Source: G963422565 sp963422565
GTDB lineage: Bacteria; Pseudomonadota; Alphaproteobacteria; MPNO01
Reading direction: 5' to 3'
Assembly: GCA_963422565.1 (NCBI GenBank)
Contig: OY730228.1
Span: 1,426,001-1,490,000, forward strand
Length of the DNA: 64,000 nt
The translations under genes were made by a program, and so were the position numbers. Below, piece by piece: positions 18,025-26,064 of the stretch. Numbering within the stretch: the stretch's first letter is position 1; every line of letters starts with the position of its first letter. The notes below the pieces were generated by a model. It was not told the DNA's origin and did not search any database. It saw only the letters and a program-made list of their open reading frames with translations.

Positions 18025-18870
18025 TCACTGGCCTTTGAACCGGGCCTGGCGGCGCTCTTTGAACGCCGCCAGGCCCTCGGCCCGATCCTCCGACCAGGTC
18101 AGCAGATAGGCGAGATCCGCCTCCTGCAGGAAACCCTGCTGGAGGGTCATGTCGCGTCCGCGGTCGATCGCCTGCTTGGACATCATGACTGCGAGCGGCC
18201 CGGTCCGGGCCATCGCCTCGACGATCTCGCGCGCCTTGGCGAGCGCCTCCCCCTTGGCGACGGCGTGGTTGCAGATGCGCAGCGCCTGCGCCTCGGCAGC
18301 GCCGAGCCGGCGCGCAGTCCAGATCAGCTCCTTGGCGAGCTGGGGTCCGATCAGCCTGGGCAGGATCTGGGTACCGCCGGCCCCCGGGATCAGCCCATGG
18401 CGGCCCTCGGGCAGGCCGAACCGGGCGTCGGCTCCGGCGACGATGAGATCGCCGAGCATGGCGAGCTCGAACCCGCCGCCGAGGCAGTAACCCTCGACGG
18501 CCGAGACGACGGGCTTGGTGTAGGCCATCATGAACCGGTAAAGCTGCCGGTTCCTGCGCTGATTGTAGCGCGCCCGATAATTGTCGTAGCGGTCCTCGGG
18601 CAGATCGGTGAAGCCGCCGAGATCCGCTCCGGCGCAGAACGCGCGCGCGTCGCCTTGCAGGATCACCGCCAGCACATCGCGCTCGAGCTCGACCGCGTCC
18701 ATCGCGTGCATGATGTCGTCGGCCATCTCCTCGTTGATCGTGTTCAGCCGGTCGGACCGGTTGAAGGTGATCTCGAGAGCGTTCCCGCGAATCTCCGCGA
18801 GGATCGTCTCGTACTCCATCTTGAGCGCCCCCGCCTCGGGACGACGGAACGATGTCAACTCCCTGGCCAT
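18025..18870 (-). CDS. Enoyl-CoA hydratase/isomerase family protein
   Basis: A 281-residue crotonase-fold enzyme. The oxyanion-hole segment FCAGADLGGF, EGYCLGGGFELAM and FGLPEGRHGLIPGAGG keep both glutamates expected for hydratase activity. The start at 18870 follows AAAGGAACATC, a good ribosome site; an internal ATG at MEYETILAE is another option. It would act on CoA thioesters, consistent with ring-fission or beta-oxidation steps. It sits between TauD and the molybdenum hydroxylase genes on the same strand. Confidence 0.9.
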   Translation of the reverse strand: MARELTSFRRPEAGALKMEYETILAEIRGNALEITFNRSDRLNTINEEMADDIMHAMDAVELERDVLAVILQGDARAFCAGADLGGFTDLPEDRYDNYRARYNQRRNRQLYRFMMAYTKPVVSAVEGYCLGGGFELAMLGDLIVAGADARFGLPEGRHGLIPGAGGTQILPRLIGPQLAKELIWTARRLGAAEAQALRICNHAVAKGEALAKAREIVEAMARTGPLAVMMSKQAIDRGRDMTLQQGFLQEADLAYLLTWSEDRAEGLAAFKERRQARFKGQ

Positions 18871-18901
18871 GATGTTCCTTTCGTTCGGTCCGCGGATCGG
18901 G

Positions 18902-19123
18902 TCACGCGGCCGCCTCCTCGCCGCCCATCGCCGCGGCGGCAGCGCGGAGCTCGGCCGTTACCCCGACCCCGACCTCGGGCGCGAGCCGGGCCGGCGCGGC
19001 GAGCACCAGGATACGGTCGGCCATCTCGAGCGCGTCGTCGATGCGATGGGCGATCAGAACGTAGATATTGCCGTGGCGGCGAGGACGGTCGGCGCGGGCG
19101 GCGAAATCTCCATTTCTTGGCAC
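18902..19123 (-). pseudogene. C-terminal remnant of an ABC transporter ATPase
   Basis: A 73-codon frame containing VLIAHRIDDALEMADRILVL, the H-loop and D-loop-distal part of NitT/TauT/SsuB-like ATPases (normally VTHDIDEALFLADRV), with His kept. The Walker motifs and signature are missing, and the 5' end is non-homologous. A decayed importer ATPase is the best reading; the missing partner genes fit the orphan solute-binding-like protein at 12605-13552. Confidence 0.5.
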
Positions 19124-19206
19124 GAAAACACGATCCGGAGGGTCTCTCCCGTCTCGCCCATGCGCCAGAAAACCCGTATGACCGGAAGCCGGGCTTGTTC
19201 AGACAT
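19057..19206 (-). CDS. Possible small ORF after the molybdenum hydroxylase operon
   Basis: A 49-residue frame starting MSEQARLPVIRVFWRMGETG, 20 bases after the stop of the large subunit gene, with a weak GGGA before the ATG. It overlaps the ABC-ATPase remnant in another frame. No family recognised. Coding status is uncertain. Confidence 0.2.
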
Positions 19207-19226
19207 TCCCAAGCGGCGGCGGCGCC

Positions 19227-21518
19227 CTATAGGCCGGCCTCCCTGGCGCGGAGCGCCTCGAGAACCTTGGGCGGCGACATCGGCTGCTCGCGGAGGCGGA
19301 TCCCGACCGCGTCATGAATCGCGTTCGAGATCGCCGCCATCGGCGGGATGATCGGCACCTCGCCGATGCCGCGCACCCCGTAGGGATGGTTGGGATTGGG
19401 CACCTCGACGATCTCGGTATCGATGAAGGGCACGTCGGAAGCCACCGGCACCCGGTAGTCCAGGAAGCCCGGGTTCTGCAGCCTTCCGTCCTTATCGTAG
19501 ATATATTCCTCATTGAGCGCCCAACCGATCCCCTGCACCGCGCCGCCCTGGAACTGGCCTTCGACATAGGCCGGATGGATCGCCTTGCCGGTGTCCTGGA
19601 CGACGGTGTAGCGGATGACCTTGACCAGTCCGGTCCGCGTATCGACCTCGACATCGACGATATGGGTTCCGAAGCCGGGGCCGGCGCCCTGAGCGTTGAT
19701 CTCGGCATGGCCGGCGATCGGCCCGCCGGTCTTGCCGGCGACGCGGGCGATGTCGCCGATCGACATCGGCTCGAACTCGCCGACATTGGAGCTCGCCGGG
19801 CGGGCATGGCCGCCCTCCCACAGGACGCCGTCCACCGGCACCTCCCAGATCCGCGCCGCGCGTTCCCTGAGTTTGTCGATCGCCTGTCTGGCGGCGATCA
19901 CCGAAGCCATGCCCGAGGCGAAGGTGCCGCGGCTGCCCGCGGTCACGAAGTTGAAGCCGAGCGAAGAGGTGTCGCCGACCAAGACGCGGACCTTCTCCGC
20001 CGCGACGCCGAGCTCCTCGGCCACCATCATCGCCATGGCCGCCCGGCTGCCGCCGGCGACATCCACGGTGCCCATCATCAGCGTCGCCGTGCCGTCCTCG
20101 TTGACGTTGAGCGAGGCGGTGGTCTCGTTGCCGATATTGAACCAGAAGCCGGTGGCGATGCCGCGGCCCTGGTTGGGGCCGAGTGGCGCCTTCATATGGG
20201 GGTGGCTCCTAGCCTTTTCCAGCGTCGCCTCATAGCCGATCGGCCCCAGCACCGGGCCGTAATAGGTCTTGGTGCCTTCCTTGGCCGCGTTTCTCAGCCG
20301 GATCTCGATCGGGTCGATATCGAATTCGCGCGCCATCTCGTCGAGGATGCTCTCGACGCCGAACACCGCGATAGGCGCCCCCGGCGCGCGATAGGCGGCG
20401 ACCTTGGGCCGGTTCACGGTCACGTCGTTGCCGACGACCTCGACATTGTCGATGTCGTAGCGGGTGAAGACGCACATCGAGGCCATCGGCACCGAGGAGC
20501 CGGCGAAGGCGCCGGCCTGGAAGTCGAGCTGCGCCTCGGCGGCGGTGATCCTGCCGTCCCGGGTGCAGCCGATCCGGATCCGGGTATGGGCGCCGGAGGT
20601 CGGGCCGGTGGCGCGGAACACATCCTCGCGGCTCATGACCATCTTGACCGGCCGGTTGGACTTCCGCGACAGCATGATCGCAAGCGGCTCCAGATAGACG
20701 TTGTTCTTGCCGCCGAATCCGCCGCCGAGCTCGGTCGGGGTGACCCGGATCTTGGAGATGTCCATCCGCAGCAGCTTCGCGCACTGGGCGCGGATGACGA
20801 AATGGCCCTGGGTGGCGGTCCACAGCTCGACCTGACCGTCCTCGGTATAGCTGGCGATCGAGGCCTGGGGCTCGATATAGCCCTGATGGACCGGCTTGGT
20901 GTCGAACTCGCGTTCGATGACCAGATCCGCCTGCGCGAAGCCCGCCGCGACATCGCCTTTGGCGAACCGGACGCGCTTGGCGACGTTCGACGGCGTCTCG
21001 GGCGGGGGCTCGACCCCGGCGGTGATCTGGTCCTCGTGGAGCAGCGGCGCGTCTTCCCGCATCGCCTCGACCACATCGATCACGTGCGGGAGCGGCGCGT
21101 ACACGACCTCAATCAGTCGGACGGCCTTGCGCGCGACGGCGTCGCTGGTCGCCGCGACCGCGGCCACCGGGTGCCCGTCATAAAACACCTTCTCGCGCGC
21201 CATCATGTTGCGGGTCACGTCGCGGAAGTTCACGATCAACTCGCCGGCGGCGGCGTACTCGACCGGCATCTCGGGGAAATCGTCACGGGTGACCACGGCC
21301 TTCACCCCGGGCAGGGCCAGGGCCGCGGAGCAATCGATCGAGATCAGCCGGGCATGGGCGTGCGGGCTGCGCAGCACCCGCCCGTAGAGATGGCCGGGCA
21401 GGTTGATGTCGGCGCCGTAGCGGGCGCGCCCGGTTACCTTGTCGACGCCGTCGGGACGGATCGGCCGGGTGCCGACGACCTTGAGATCCCGGTCCTCGTA
21501 TTTCAGCATCGTCGCCAT
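19227..21518 (-). CDS. Molybdenum hydroxylase large (catalytic) subunit, xanthine dehydrogenase family
   Basis: A 763-residue subunit carrying the molybdopterin-cytosine-dinucleotide site. It opens with RPDGVDKVTGRARYGAD, has ELGGGFGGK, the active-site loop AYRAPGAP, and the catalytic-Glu motif GIGEVPI near the C-terminus. The loop differs from the CO-dehydrogenase VAYRCSFR signature, so this is a carboxylate, aldehyde or N-heterocycle hydroxylase type rather than a true CO dehydrogenase. It is the last gene of a FAD-FeS-Mo subunit operon, one base after the FeS gene. Electrons pass Mo to 2Fe-2S to FAD. Confidence 0.92.
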   Translation of the reverse strand: MATMLKYEDRDLKVVGTRPIRPDGVDKVTGRARYGADINLPGHLYGRVLRSPHAHARLISIDCSAALALPGVKAVVTRDDFPEMPVEYAAAGELIVNFRDVTRNMMAREKVFYDGHPVAAVAATSDAVARKAVRLIEVVYAPLPHVIDVVEAMREDAPLLHEDQITAGVEPPPETPSNVAKRVRFAKGDVAAGFAQADLVIEREFDTKPVHQGYIEPQASIASYTEDGQVELWTATQGHFVIRAQCAKLLRMDISKIRVTPTELGGGFGGKNNVYLEPLAIMLSRKSNRPVKMVMSREDVFRATGPTSGAHTRIRIGCTRDGRITAAEAQLDFQAGAFAGSSVPMASMCVFTRYDIDNVEVVGNDVTVNRPKVAAYRAPGAPIAVFGVESILDEMAREFDIDPIEIRLRNAAKEGTKTYYGPVLGPIGYEATLEKARSHPHMKAPLGPNQGRGIATGFWFNIGNETTASLNVNEDGTATLMMGTVDVAGGSRAAMAMMVAEELGVAAEKVRVLVGDTSSLGFNFVTAGSRGTFASGMASVIAARQAIDKLRERAARIWEVPVDGVLWEGGHARPASSNVGEFEPMSIGDIARVAGKTGGPIAGHAEINAQGAGPGFGTHIVDVEVDTRTGLVKVIRYTVVQDTGKAIHPAYVEGQFQGGAVQGIGWALNEEYIYDKDGRLQNPGFLDYRVPVASDVPFIDTEIVEVPNPNHPYGVRGIGEVPIIPPMAAISNAIHDAVGIRLREQPMSPPKVLEALRAREAGL

Positions 21519-21519
21519 G

Positions 21520-21996
21520 TCAGACTCCTCTCATCTCGGCGGCCGCGTCCCGAACCGCCTCCACGATCTTGTGGTAGCCGGTGCAACGGCAGAGATTGCC
21601 CGCGATCCAGTAGCGTATTTCGCTCTCGGTCGGATCGGGGTTGACCGCGAGCAGCGCGCGCGCGGCGATCAGCAGGCCGGGCGTGCAGATCCCGCATTGC
21701 AGCGCCGCGTGTTCGAGGAACTTGCGCTGGAGCGGGTGCAGGGTCTCGCCGTCCGCCATCCCCTCGATGGTGTCGACCGACTTGCCCCGGACCTCGACGC
21801 CGAGCATCAGACAGGAGCAGACCAGCCTGCCCTCCACCATCACCGAGCAGGCGCCGCAATCGCCGGTGCCGCAGCCTTCCTTGGTGCCGGTCATCGTGAG
21901 CTCGTCGCGCAGCACCGAAAGCAGCGTCTGATCGGTCTCGCAGAGGAAGTCGATTTCGTCGCCGTTGATTCTGGTCGTCACATGGTGTCGTGCCAT
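21520..21996 (-). CDS. Molybdenum hydroxylase [2Fe-2S] small subunit
   Basis: A 158-residue iron-sulfur subunit. The plant-type cluster motif is EGCGTGDCGACSVMV, and the second cluster motif is CGICTPG ... NLCRCTGY. Start at 21996, MARHHVTTRINGDEIDF; the longer upstream frame is a shadow. The ATG lies one base from the stop region of the FAD subunit gene (TGA/ATG area). Complexes with the FAD and Mo subunits of the same operon in the cytoplasm. Confidence 0.94.
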   Translation of the reverse strand: MARHHVTTRINGDEIDFLCETDQTLLSVLRDELTMTGTKEGCGTGDCGACSVMVEGRLVCSCLMLGVEVRGKSVDTIEGMADGETLHPLQRKFLEHAALQCGICTPGLLIAARALLAVNPDPTESEIRYWIAGNLCRCTGYHKIVEAVRDAAAEMRGV

Positions 21997-22856
21997 CAGC
22001 CTCGCTCCGCCCGTTCCGCCGCGACCAGCGCCGCCCGCTCGGCGAGAACGCCGGCGACCTCGGTCCTGAACGCGATCGTGCCTCGCTTGTCGTCGATCGG
22101 CCGGCAGGCCGCCCGCGCCGCCGCCGACAGCCGCTCCAGCGCCGCCGCCTCCAGCCGGCTGCCGATCAGCGCCCGCGCCGCGTCCTCGACGACCAGCGCT
22201 CGCGCCGCCACCGCGCCCAGCGCCACCCGCGCGGCGGTGCAGACCCCCGACCCGTCCAGAGCGAGGCACACCCCCGCCCCGACTACCGCGATGTCCATCT
22301 CGGTCCGCGGCGTGAACCGCAGATAGCAGTCGCCGCTGCGCGGCGCGCGTTCGGGGAACAGGAAGGAGACGACGATCTCGCCCTCGGCGAGCGACGTCGC
22401 GCCCGGCCCGGTCGCGATCTCCTCGACCGGCGCCTCGCGGCGGCCGCCAGGCCCGGCGATACAGGCGACCGCCCCGGCGGCGATCAGCGCCGGCACGCTG
22501 TCGGCGGCCGGCGAGGCGTTGCACAGATTGCCGCCCACCGTCGCCCGGCCACGCACCTGGATCGAGCCGATCAGCCGGACCCCGTCGACCACCCCTGGCC
22601 AGGCGGCGTTGAAACCCGCATGTTCCATCACCTCCATGCCGGTGACCGCCGCACCCAGCCGATAATGCCCGCCCTCCTCGGCGAGGACGCGCATCTCGGC
22701 GATGTTCTTGATGTCGACCACGAGATCCGGCGCGACGATGTCGCCGCGCATCTGGATCAACAGGTCCGTGCCGCCGGCCAGCACCCGCGCCCCGCCGCCG
22801 GCCCCGGCCAGCAACGCGGTCGCGACCTCCAGCGTCTCCGGAGCCTCATATCGCAT
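21996..22856 (-). CDS. Molybdenum hydroxylase FAD-binding subunit
   Basis: A 286-residue CoxM-type flavoprotein: LAGGTDLLIQMR and TVGGNLCNASPAAD are the two FAD-binding motifs of the family, followed by the CO_deh_flav_C domain. First gene of the operon in the order FAD, FeS, Mo. Its stop (TGA) lies directly against the FeS gene start. Promoter expected in the AT-rich stretch upstream (about 22965-23005). Confidence 0.92.
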   Translation of the reverse strand: MRYEAPETLEVATALLAGAGGGARVLAGGTDLLIQMRGDIVAPDLVVDIKNIAEMRVLAEEGGHYRLGAAVTGMEVMEHAGFNAAWPGVVDGVRLIGSIQVRGRATVGGNLCNASPAADSVPALIAAGAVACIAGPGGRREAPVEEIATGPGATSLAEGEIVVSFLFPERAPRSGDCYLRFTPRTEMDIAVVGAGVCLALDGSGVCTAARVALGAVAARALVVEDAARALIGSRLEAAALERLSAAARAACRPIDDKRGTIAFRTEVAGVLAERAALVAAERAERG

Positions 22857-22940
22857 TTATCCTCGTACCTCCCGATCCACGCACGCCTGGGTGTATAGCA
22901 CAATCGCCGCGCGCGCCGCCCATAGCCCGGTGCGGCCCGA

Positions 22941-22962
22941 CCGCCGCTCGGGAAAGCGGCGG
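22941..22962. other. GC-rich hairpin upstream of the molybdenum hydroxylase operon
   Basis: CCGCCGCT and AGCGGCGG form a perfect 8-base-pair stem around a 6-base loop. On the plus strand it is followed by an AT-rich run, as in a terminator, but no plus-strand gene enters it. On the minus strand it lies in the leader or promoter zone of the FAD subunit gene, about 90 bases before its start. Confidence 0.35.
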
Positions 22963-22964
22963 CG

Positions 22965-23005
22965 CTCGAAATAAATTTCTTATATCAGAATTAAGTTGTT
23001 GACAT
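22965..23005 (-). promoter_or_regulatory. AT-rich probable promoter of the molybdenum hydroxylase operon
   Basis: This island is strikingly AT-rich against the surrounding GC-rich DNA. On the minus strand it contains TGATATAAG, close to an extended -10 box, about 130 bases ahead of the FAD subunit ATG. The plus strand carries TTGACA at 22999-23004, so a divergent promoter is possible. Assigned from composition and motif only. Confidence 0.35.
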
Positions 23006-23031
23006 GGCTGCGACGCCGCCGCAGAGTCGCC

Positions 23032-23345
23032 TCACCGGGCAGCGGCCGCCCGGGAAGACGATAGCAGGGAGGGTGCGATGCAAGTTGATCCGCCTGGCAA
23101 GCTTCGCCGGCCCCGCACCGGTGCGGGGCCGGGGTCCGCCCGCGGGCTCGCCGCACGAGCCCGCGGGGCTTTGCGGGAGGCGCGGAACTCCCTCGGGGTG
23201 GTCGTTTCCGCCCATTTCGACGGCAAATCGGCCAGGAACTCGCCGACCGACCGGACGGTCTCGGTAGGTGTCCCGATATTCGGAATGTGGGCGCCGCGGG
23301 CGATCTTCGTCGAGAACGCCGTGTGAACCAGCTTGCCAGGACCCG
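23032..23345 (-). pseudogene. Unidentified gene remnant
   Basis: A minus-strand frame reading KLVHTAFSTKIARGAHIPN, then a stretch including SVGEFLADLPSKWAETTTP, looks like real protein for about 50 residues. It then turns into Arg/Pro/Ala-rich noise across the palindromes at 23107-23167. No start or intact domain is visible and I do not recognise the family. Best read as the decayed end of a gene in an otherwise non-coding 790-base gap (22857-23647). Confidence 0.3.
23107..23167. repeat. Two strong adjacent palindromes
   Basis: A perfect 26-base palindrome (CCGGCCCCGCACC and its complement) is followed seven bases later by a 12-base-pair stem (CCCGCGGGCTCG) with a 5-base loop CCGCA. They could form a cruciform or paired RNA hairpins, or act as a binding site. 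No gene reads through them convincingly. Confidence 0.5.
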
Positions 23346-23348
23346 TCG

Positions 23349-23540
23349 CCGTTGCGCGCGCCGCGTCCTGCCACCCGCCCTACAGAAACGGCGGTAGCGC
23401 ATCCCGATCCTCGTCCTTCGCTTATGGAAAGACCCCCACCCCGACGCTCTTGCTCAAGGGGGAGGGAGAGGTGAGAGGGCGATGCGCGCCCCCCTTCCAT
23501 CGAGGAGGGGCAGGGGGACCTTCCGGTCGTGGTTCCCGGA
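23349..23540 (+). repeat. Dispersed repeat family, copy B
   Basis: GCGCGCCGCGTCCTGCCACC, then TCCCGATCCTCGTCC and TCGCTTATGG, align with the same elements in the copy between recR and ybaB (about 48465-48530). It continues into a C-rich then G-rich run (GACCCCCACCCCGACGC ... GGGGGAGGGAGAGG). The similarity covers about 85 bases; the outer limits are approximate. Confidence 0.5.
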
Positions 23541-23647
23541 ATGGGAATCGCCGCGCCGTTTACGACCCGGGGCGTCTCCGATACGGTCCGTGGCATGCGG
23601 AACCGATCGTCCGCGCCCCGGAGGTCGGGCCGAAACGGGGATATTCC

Positions 23648-24286
23648 ATGCAGCTCTACGGCTATTTTCGGTCTTCGGCCGCCTACCGGGTGCGGATCGC
23701 GCTCAACCTCAAGGGTTTCGACTACGCTCGGCTTCCGGTCGACCTGCCGGGATCGGCGCATCGGCAGGACGACTATCTTGCGGTCAACCCGCAGGGTCTG
23801 GTCCCGGCCCTTCTGGACGGCGGACGGACGGTGATCCAGTCGCTGGCGGCGATCGAGTATCTTGAGGAGACCCGACCCGACCCGCCGCTGCTGCCGGCCG
23901 ATCCCGGCGGCCGCGCCCGGGTGCGAGCGATGGCCCAGATCATCGCCTGCGACATCCACCCGCTCAACAACCTACGCGTCCTGAAATATCTGGAGAACCG
24001 GCTGGGCCACGACGAGACGGCCCGCAACGCCTGGTACCGCCACTGGATCGCCGAGGGTTTCGAGGCGCTGGAACGCATGCTGGCCGAGCGCGCAGCGCCG
24101 GGCCGCTTCTGCCATGGCGACGATCCGGGCATGGCCGATGTCTGCCTGGTGCCCCAGGTCTTCAACGCGCTGCGCTTCTCCTGCCCGACCGGCGCATACC
24201 CGGCGCTGATGGCCGTCTACGAGGCCTGCGAAGCGCTTCCAGCCTTCGCCGACGCCCACCCGTCGCGCCAGCCGGACGCACGCTGA
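23648..24286 (+). CDS. maiA: Maleylacetoacetate isomerase (zeta-class GST)
   Basis: A 212-residue zeta-class glutathione transferase that isomerises maleylacetoacetate (or maleylpyruvate) using glutathione, in tyrosine/homogentisate or gentisate breakdown. YFRSSAAYRVRIALNLKG holds the catalytic Ser of the SSxSxR-type motif in slightly altered form (SSAAYR). NPQGLVPAL and the C-terminal NNLRVLKYL segment are family-typical. Start at 23648 is the first family-like Met; the preceding open frame is repeat. No homogentisate dioxygenase or fumarylacetoacetase is adjacent. Confidence 0.88.
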   Translation: MQLYGYFRSSAAYRVRIALNLKGFDYARLPVDLPGSAHRQDDYLAVNPQGLVPALLDGGRTVIQSLAAIEYLEETRPDPPLLPADPGGRARVRAMAQIIACDIHPLNNLRVLKYLENRLGHDETARNAWYRHWIAEGFEALERMLAERAAPGRFCHGDDPGMADVCLVPQVFNALRFSCPTGAYPALMAVYEACEALPAFADAHPSRQPDAR

Positions 24287-24325
24287 GCCGTCAGGCGCCG
24301 GGAGGCGAACCGGGCGCGGAATCGG

Positions 24326-24880
24326 ATGCCGATGCCCAAACGCCGAAAGTTCCGTGTCTATCTCGCCGGCCCGATCAGCGGATGCAACGATCTCCAGCGG
24401 CGGTACTGGCGCGACCGGGTCAAGGAGAAGTACCGGTCGCAATGCGACTTTATCGACCCCCTCGACAGATTGAAAGATACCGGCGCGCCCTCCTACGAGG
24501 TTATCGAGGCCGATCTACGGTCCATCGCCATGGCGGACGGGCTGCTCGTCAATATGTGGCGAGAGTCCATCGGGTCCGCCATCTGCGTCGTCCATGCGCA
24601 CGCGGCGGGCCGGCCGGTGGTTGTCGCCGACCCCAACTTCCTTGGCAGCAGAATGCTAGACTTCTACGCCGACGCCGTCGAAGAGACGCCGCTCAAGGCC
24701 GCCAACATTCTGTTGAATCTGTTGCGCGCCGAGGCGGATTGGAGCGTGATGAAATTCGGCGGGCGGGAAGACGAGCCGTTCGAACGCCGCAAGCTGTCGA
24801 TACGGCGCCCCGGCCCGAGAAGATCGGCGCCGAGCTCTCTTCCGCCAAGTCGCACGCCACGATCTGGGGCCATACGGTGA
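24326..24880 (+). CDS. Nucleoside 2-deoxyribosyltransferase-like protein (DUF4406-type)
   Basis: A 184-residue frame with RVYLAGPISGCND near the start, the nucleotide-binding loop of the deoxyribosyltransferase/DUF4406 fold, then DPLDRL, a helix with IEADLRSIAMADGLLVN, and IGSAICVVHAHAAGRPVVV with the family's active-site surroundings. After about residue 155 the translation becomes Arg/Pro/Ser-rich, so the true end may be lost or frameshifted. This fold occurs in nucleoside salvage and in phage or defence loci. Followed by a decayed reading frame. Confidence 0.6.
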   Translation: MPMPKRRKFRVYLAGPISGCNDLQRRYWRDRVKEKYRSQCDFIDPLDRLKDTGAPSYEVIEADLRSIAMADGLLVNMWRESIGSAICVVHAHAAGRPVVVADPNFLGSRMLDFYADAVEETPLKAANILLNLLRAEADWSVMKFGGREDEPFERRKLSIRRPGPRRSAPSSLPPSRTPRSGAIR

Positions 24881-25184
24881 CGCGGGTGGAGAACATTCCC
24901 TCGAAACCGGCACGAGCGGTGTTCGATCTCATCCTGCGCGTTCCCGGCATCACCAGAATCACGCTCGGCCCGTTCAGCCGCCGCGAAGCGAAACCCGCCT
25001 GCGGTGCCGTCGTTCGGAAATCCCTGGGAGGATCCCTTGCGCTATCGACGGCCAGCTGTTCGACCGCGGCGCCAGGGGAACGGTTCAGACATTCCAGGTC
25101 TAGGCGCAGTTCGACTCCGAGAAGGAAAAGATCCGGGCGGATGTCGCCGCGAGGCTGAAAGAAGCCCGTCTCTGGGCGGAATGA
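24814..25184 (+). pseudogene. Decayed gene downstream of the deoxyribosyltransferase-like ORF
   Basis: One frame reads PEKIGAELSSAKSHATIWGH then a helix-strand stretch through TRITLGPFSRREAKP. Homology-like text then continues in another frame from 25038 (CAIDGQLFDRGARGTVQTFQ), is broken by an in-frame TAG at 25101, and resumes as AQFDSEKEKIRADVAARLKE to a TGA at 25182. So there is at least one frameshift plus one amber stop. A faint resemblance to DUF2103-type proteins exists for the first part, too weak to name. Confidence 0.4.
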
Positions 25185-25206
25185 CGGGACCGCTCCTCGC
25201 CCGCCC

Positions 25207-25884
25207 CTACCCCCCGCCCTTCCATGCGGCGAGCAGGTCGGCAGCGTCCATGACCAGCCCGGTATGGAGCGAGACGATCCTGAGGGCCGCCTCCTCCATC
25301 TCCGGGTCGGTGCCCCGCACGAGGTCGCGGAGCACGACCACCCGGTAATCCCGGTTGCTGGCGTCGAACGCGGCATTGAGCACGCAGCAATCGGTGAAGC
25401 CGCCGTTGAACGCGACCGTCCCGATCCGCATGTTGCGCAACAGGAAGTCGAGATCGGTCGGGTAGAAGACCGAGAGCCGCTTCTTCGACTCGACGATCTG
25501 GTCTTCGGGCGCGACTCGGGTGACGAACTCGGTCCAGCGCGAGCCCTCGATCGCATGGGCGTCGGCGTTGGGAATCTCGCCGACATGGAGCGGGAAGACC
25601 AGGCGCCAGGCCGACCGGCCGCCGCCGACATCGTCCACGCCCCCCTTGCGGAGCACGGTGCGGACATGGATCACCGGGACGCCGAGCGCCCGCGCGCTGT
25701 CATGAAACGCGTCGATCGGGGCTACGATGTCGCGCGCGCGGGGGGCGGGGCAGGGGCAGTTCGGATCGTCGGCAAGATGGCCCTGATGCATGTCGATCGA
25801 GATCACGGCCGTCCGCGTGCGATCGGCATAGGCCTCGAACCCGCCCGGCAGCATCCGCTTCTCGCCGTAGATATAGGCCCGCAT
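25207..25884 (-). CDS. Isochorismatase-family cysteine hydrolase
   Basis: A 225-residue hydrolase of the isochorismatase/nicotinamidase fold. The catalytic triad is visible: Asp in VISIDMHQGH, Lys in VESKKRLSVF, and Cys in GGFTDCCVLNAAF. Start at 25884 with GGAGGAGAAGG upstream. Members cleave amides, N-carbamoyl groups or isochorismate; the specific reaction is open. Downstream of two SDR genes on the same strand with a 180-base gap. Confidence 0.85.
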   Translation of the reverse strand: MRAYIYGEKRMLPGGFEAYADRTRTAVISIDMHQGHLADDPNCPCPAPRARDIVAPIDAFHDSARALGVPVIHVRTVLRKGGVDDVGGGRSAWRLVFPLHVGEIPNADAHAIEGSRWTEFVTRVAPEDQIVESKKRLSVFYPTDLDFLLRNMRIGTVAFNGGFTDCCVLNAAFDASNRDYRVVVLRDLVRGTDPEMEEAALRIVSLHTGLVMDAADLLAAWKGGG

Positions 25885-26064
25885 GGTCCCTTCTCCTCCC
25901 GTAAGCGCCGACTTGTTCGGCGGGTCTGGATGACGTGTTCGGCGATCCGCGGAATGCGTCTTCGGGGAGGTTCGGGGAGATTCCCGGAGGTCCGGTTCCG
26001 GTCGTCGATCGTCCGGGCGACGGACGACAAGGCTCCTCGACCCCGAGACGCATACCACGAAGGC

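Noticed and set aside
19227..22856. True aerobic CO dehydrogenase (coxMSL)
   Set aside because: Gene order is the same, but the catalytic loop reads AYRAPGAP and not the Cys-containing AYRCSFR motif.
24814..25184. Amber-codon recoding (pyrrolysine or suppressor)
   Set aside because: The same frame also needs a frameshift, so decay is simpler; no pyrrolysine genes in view.
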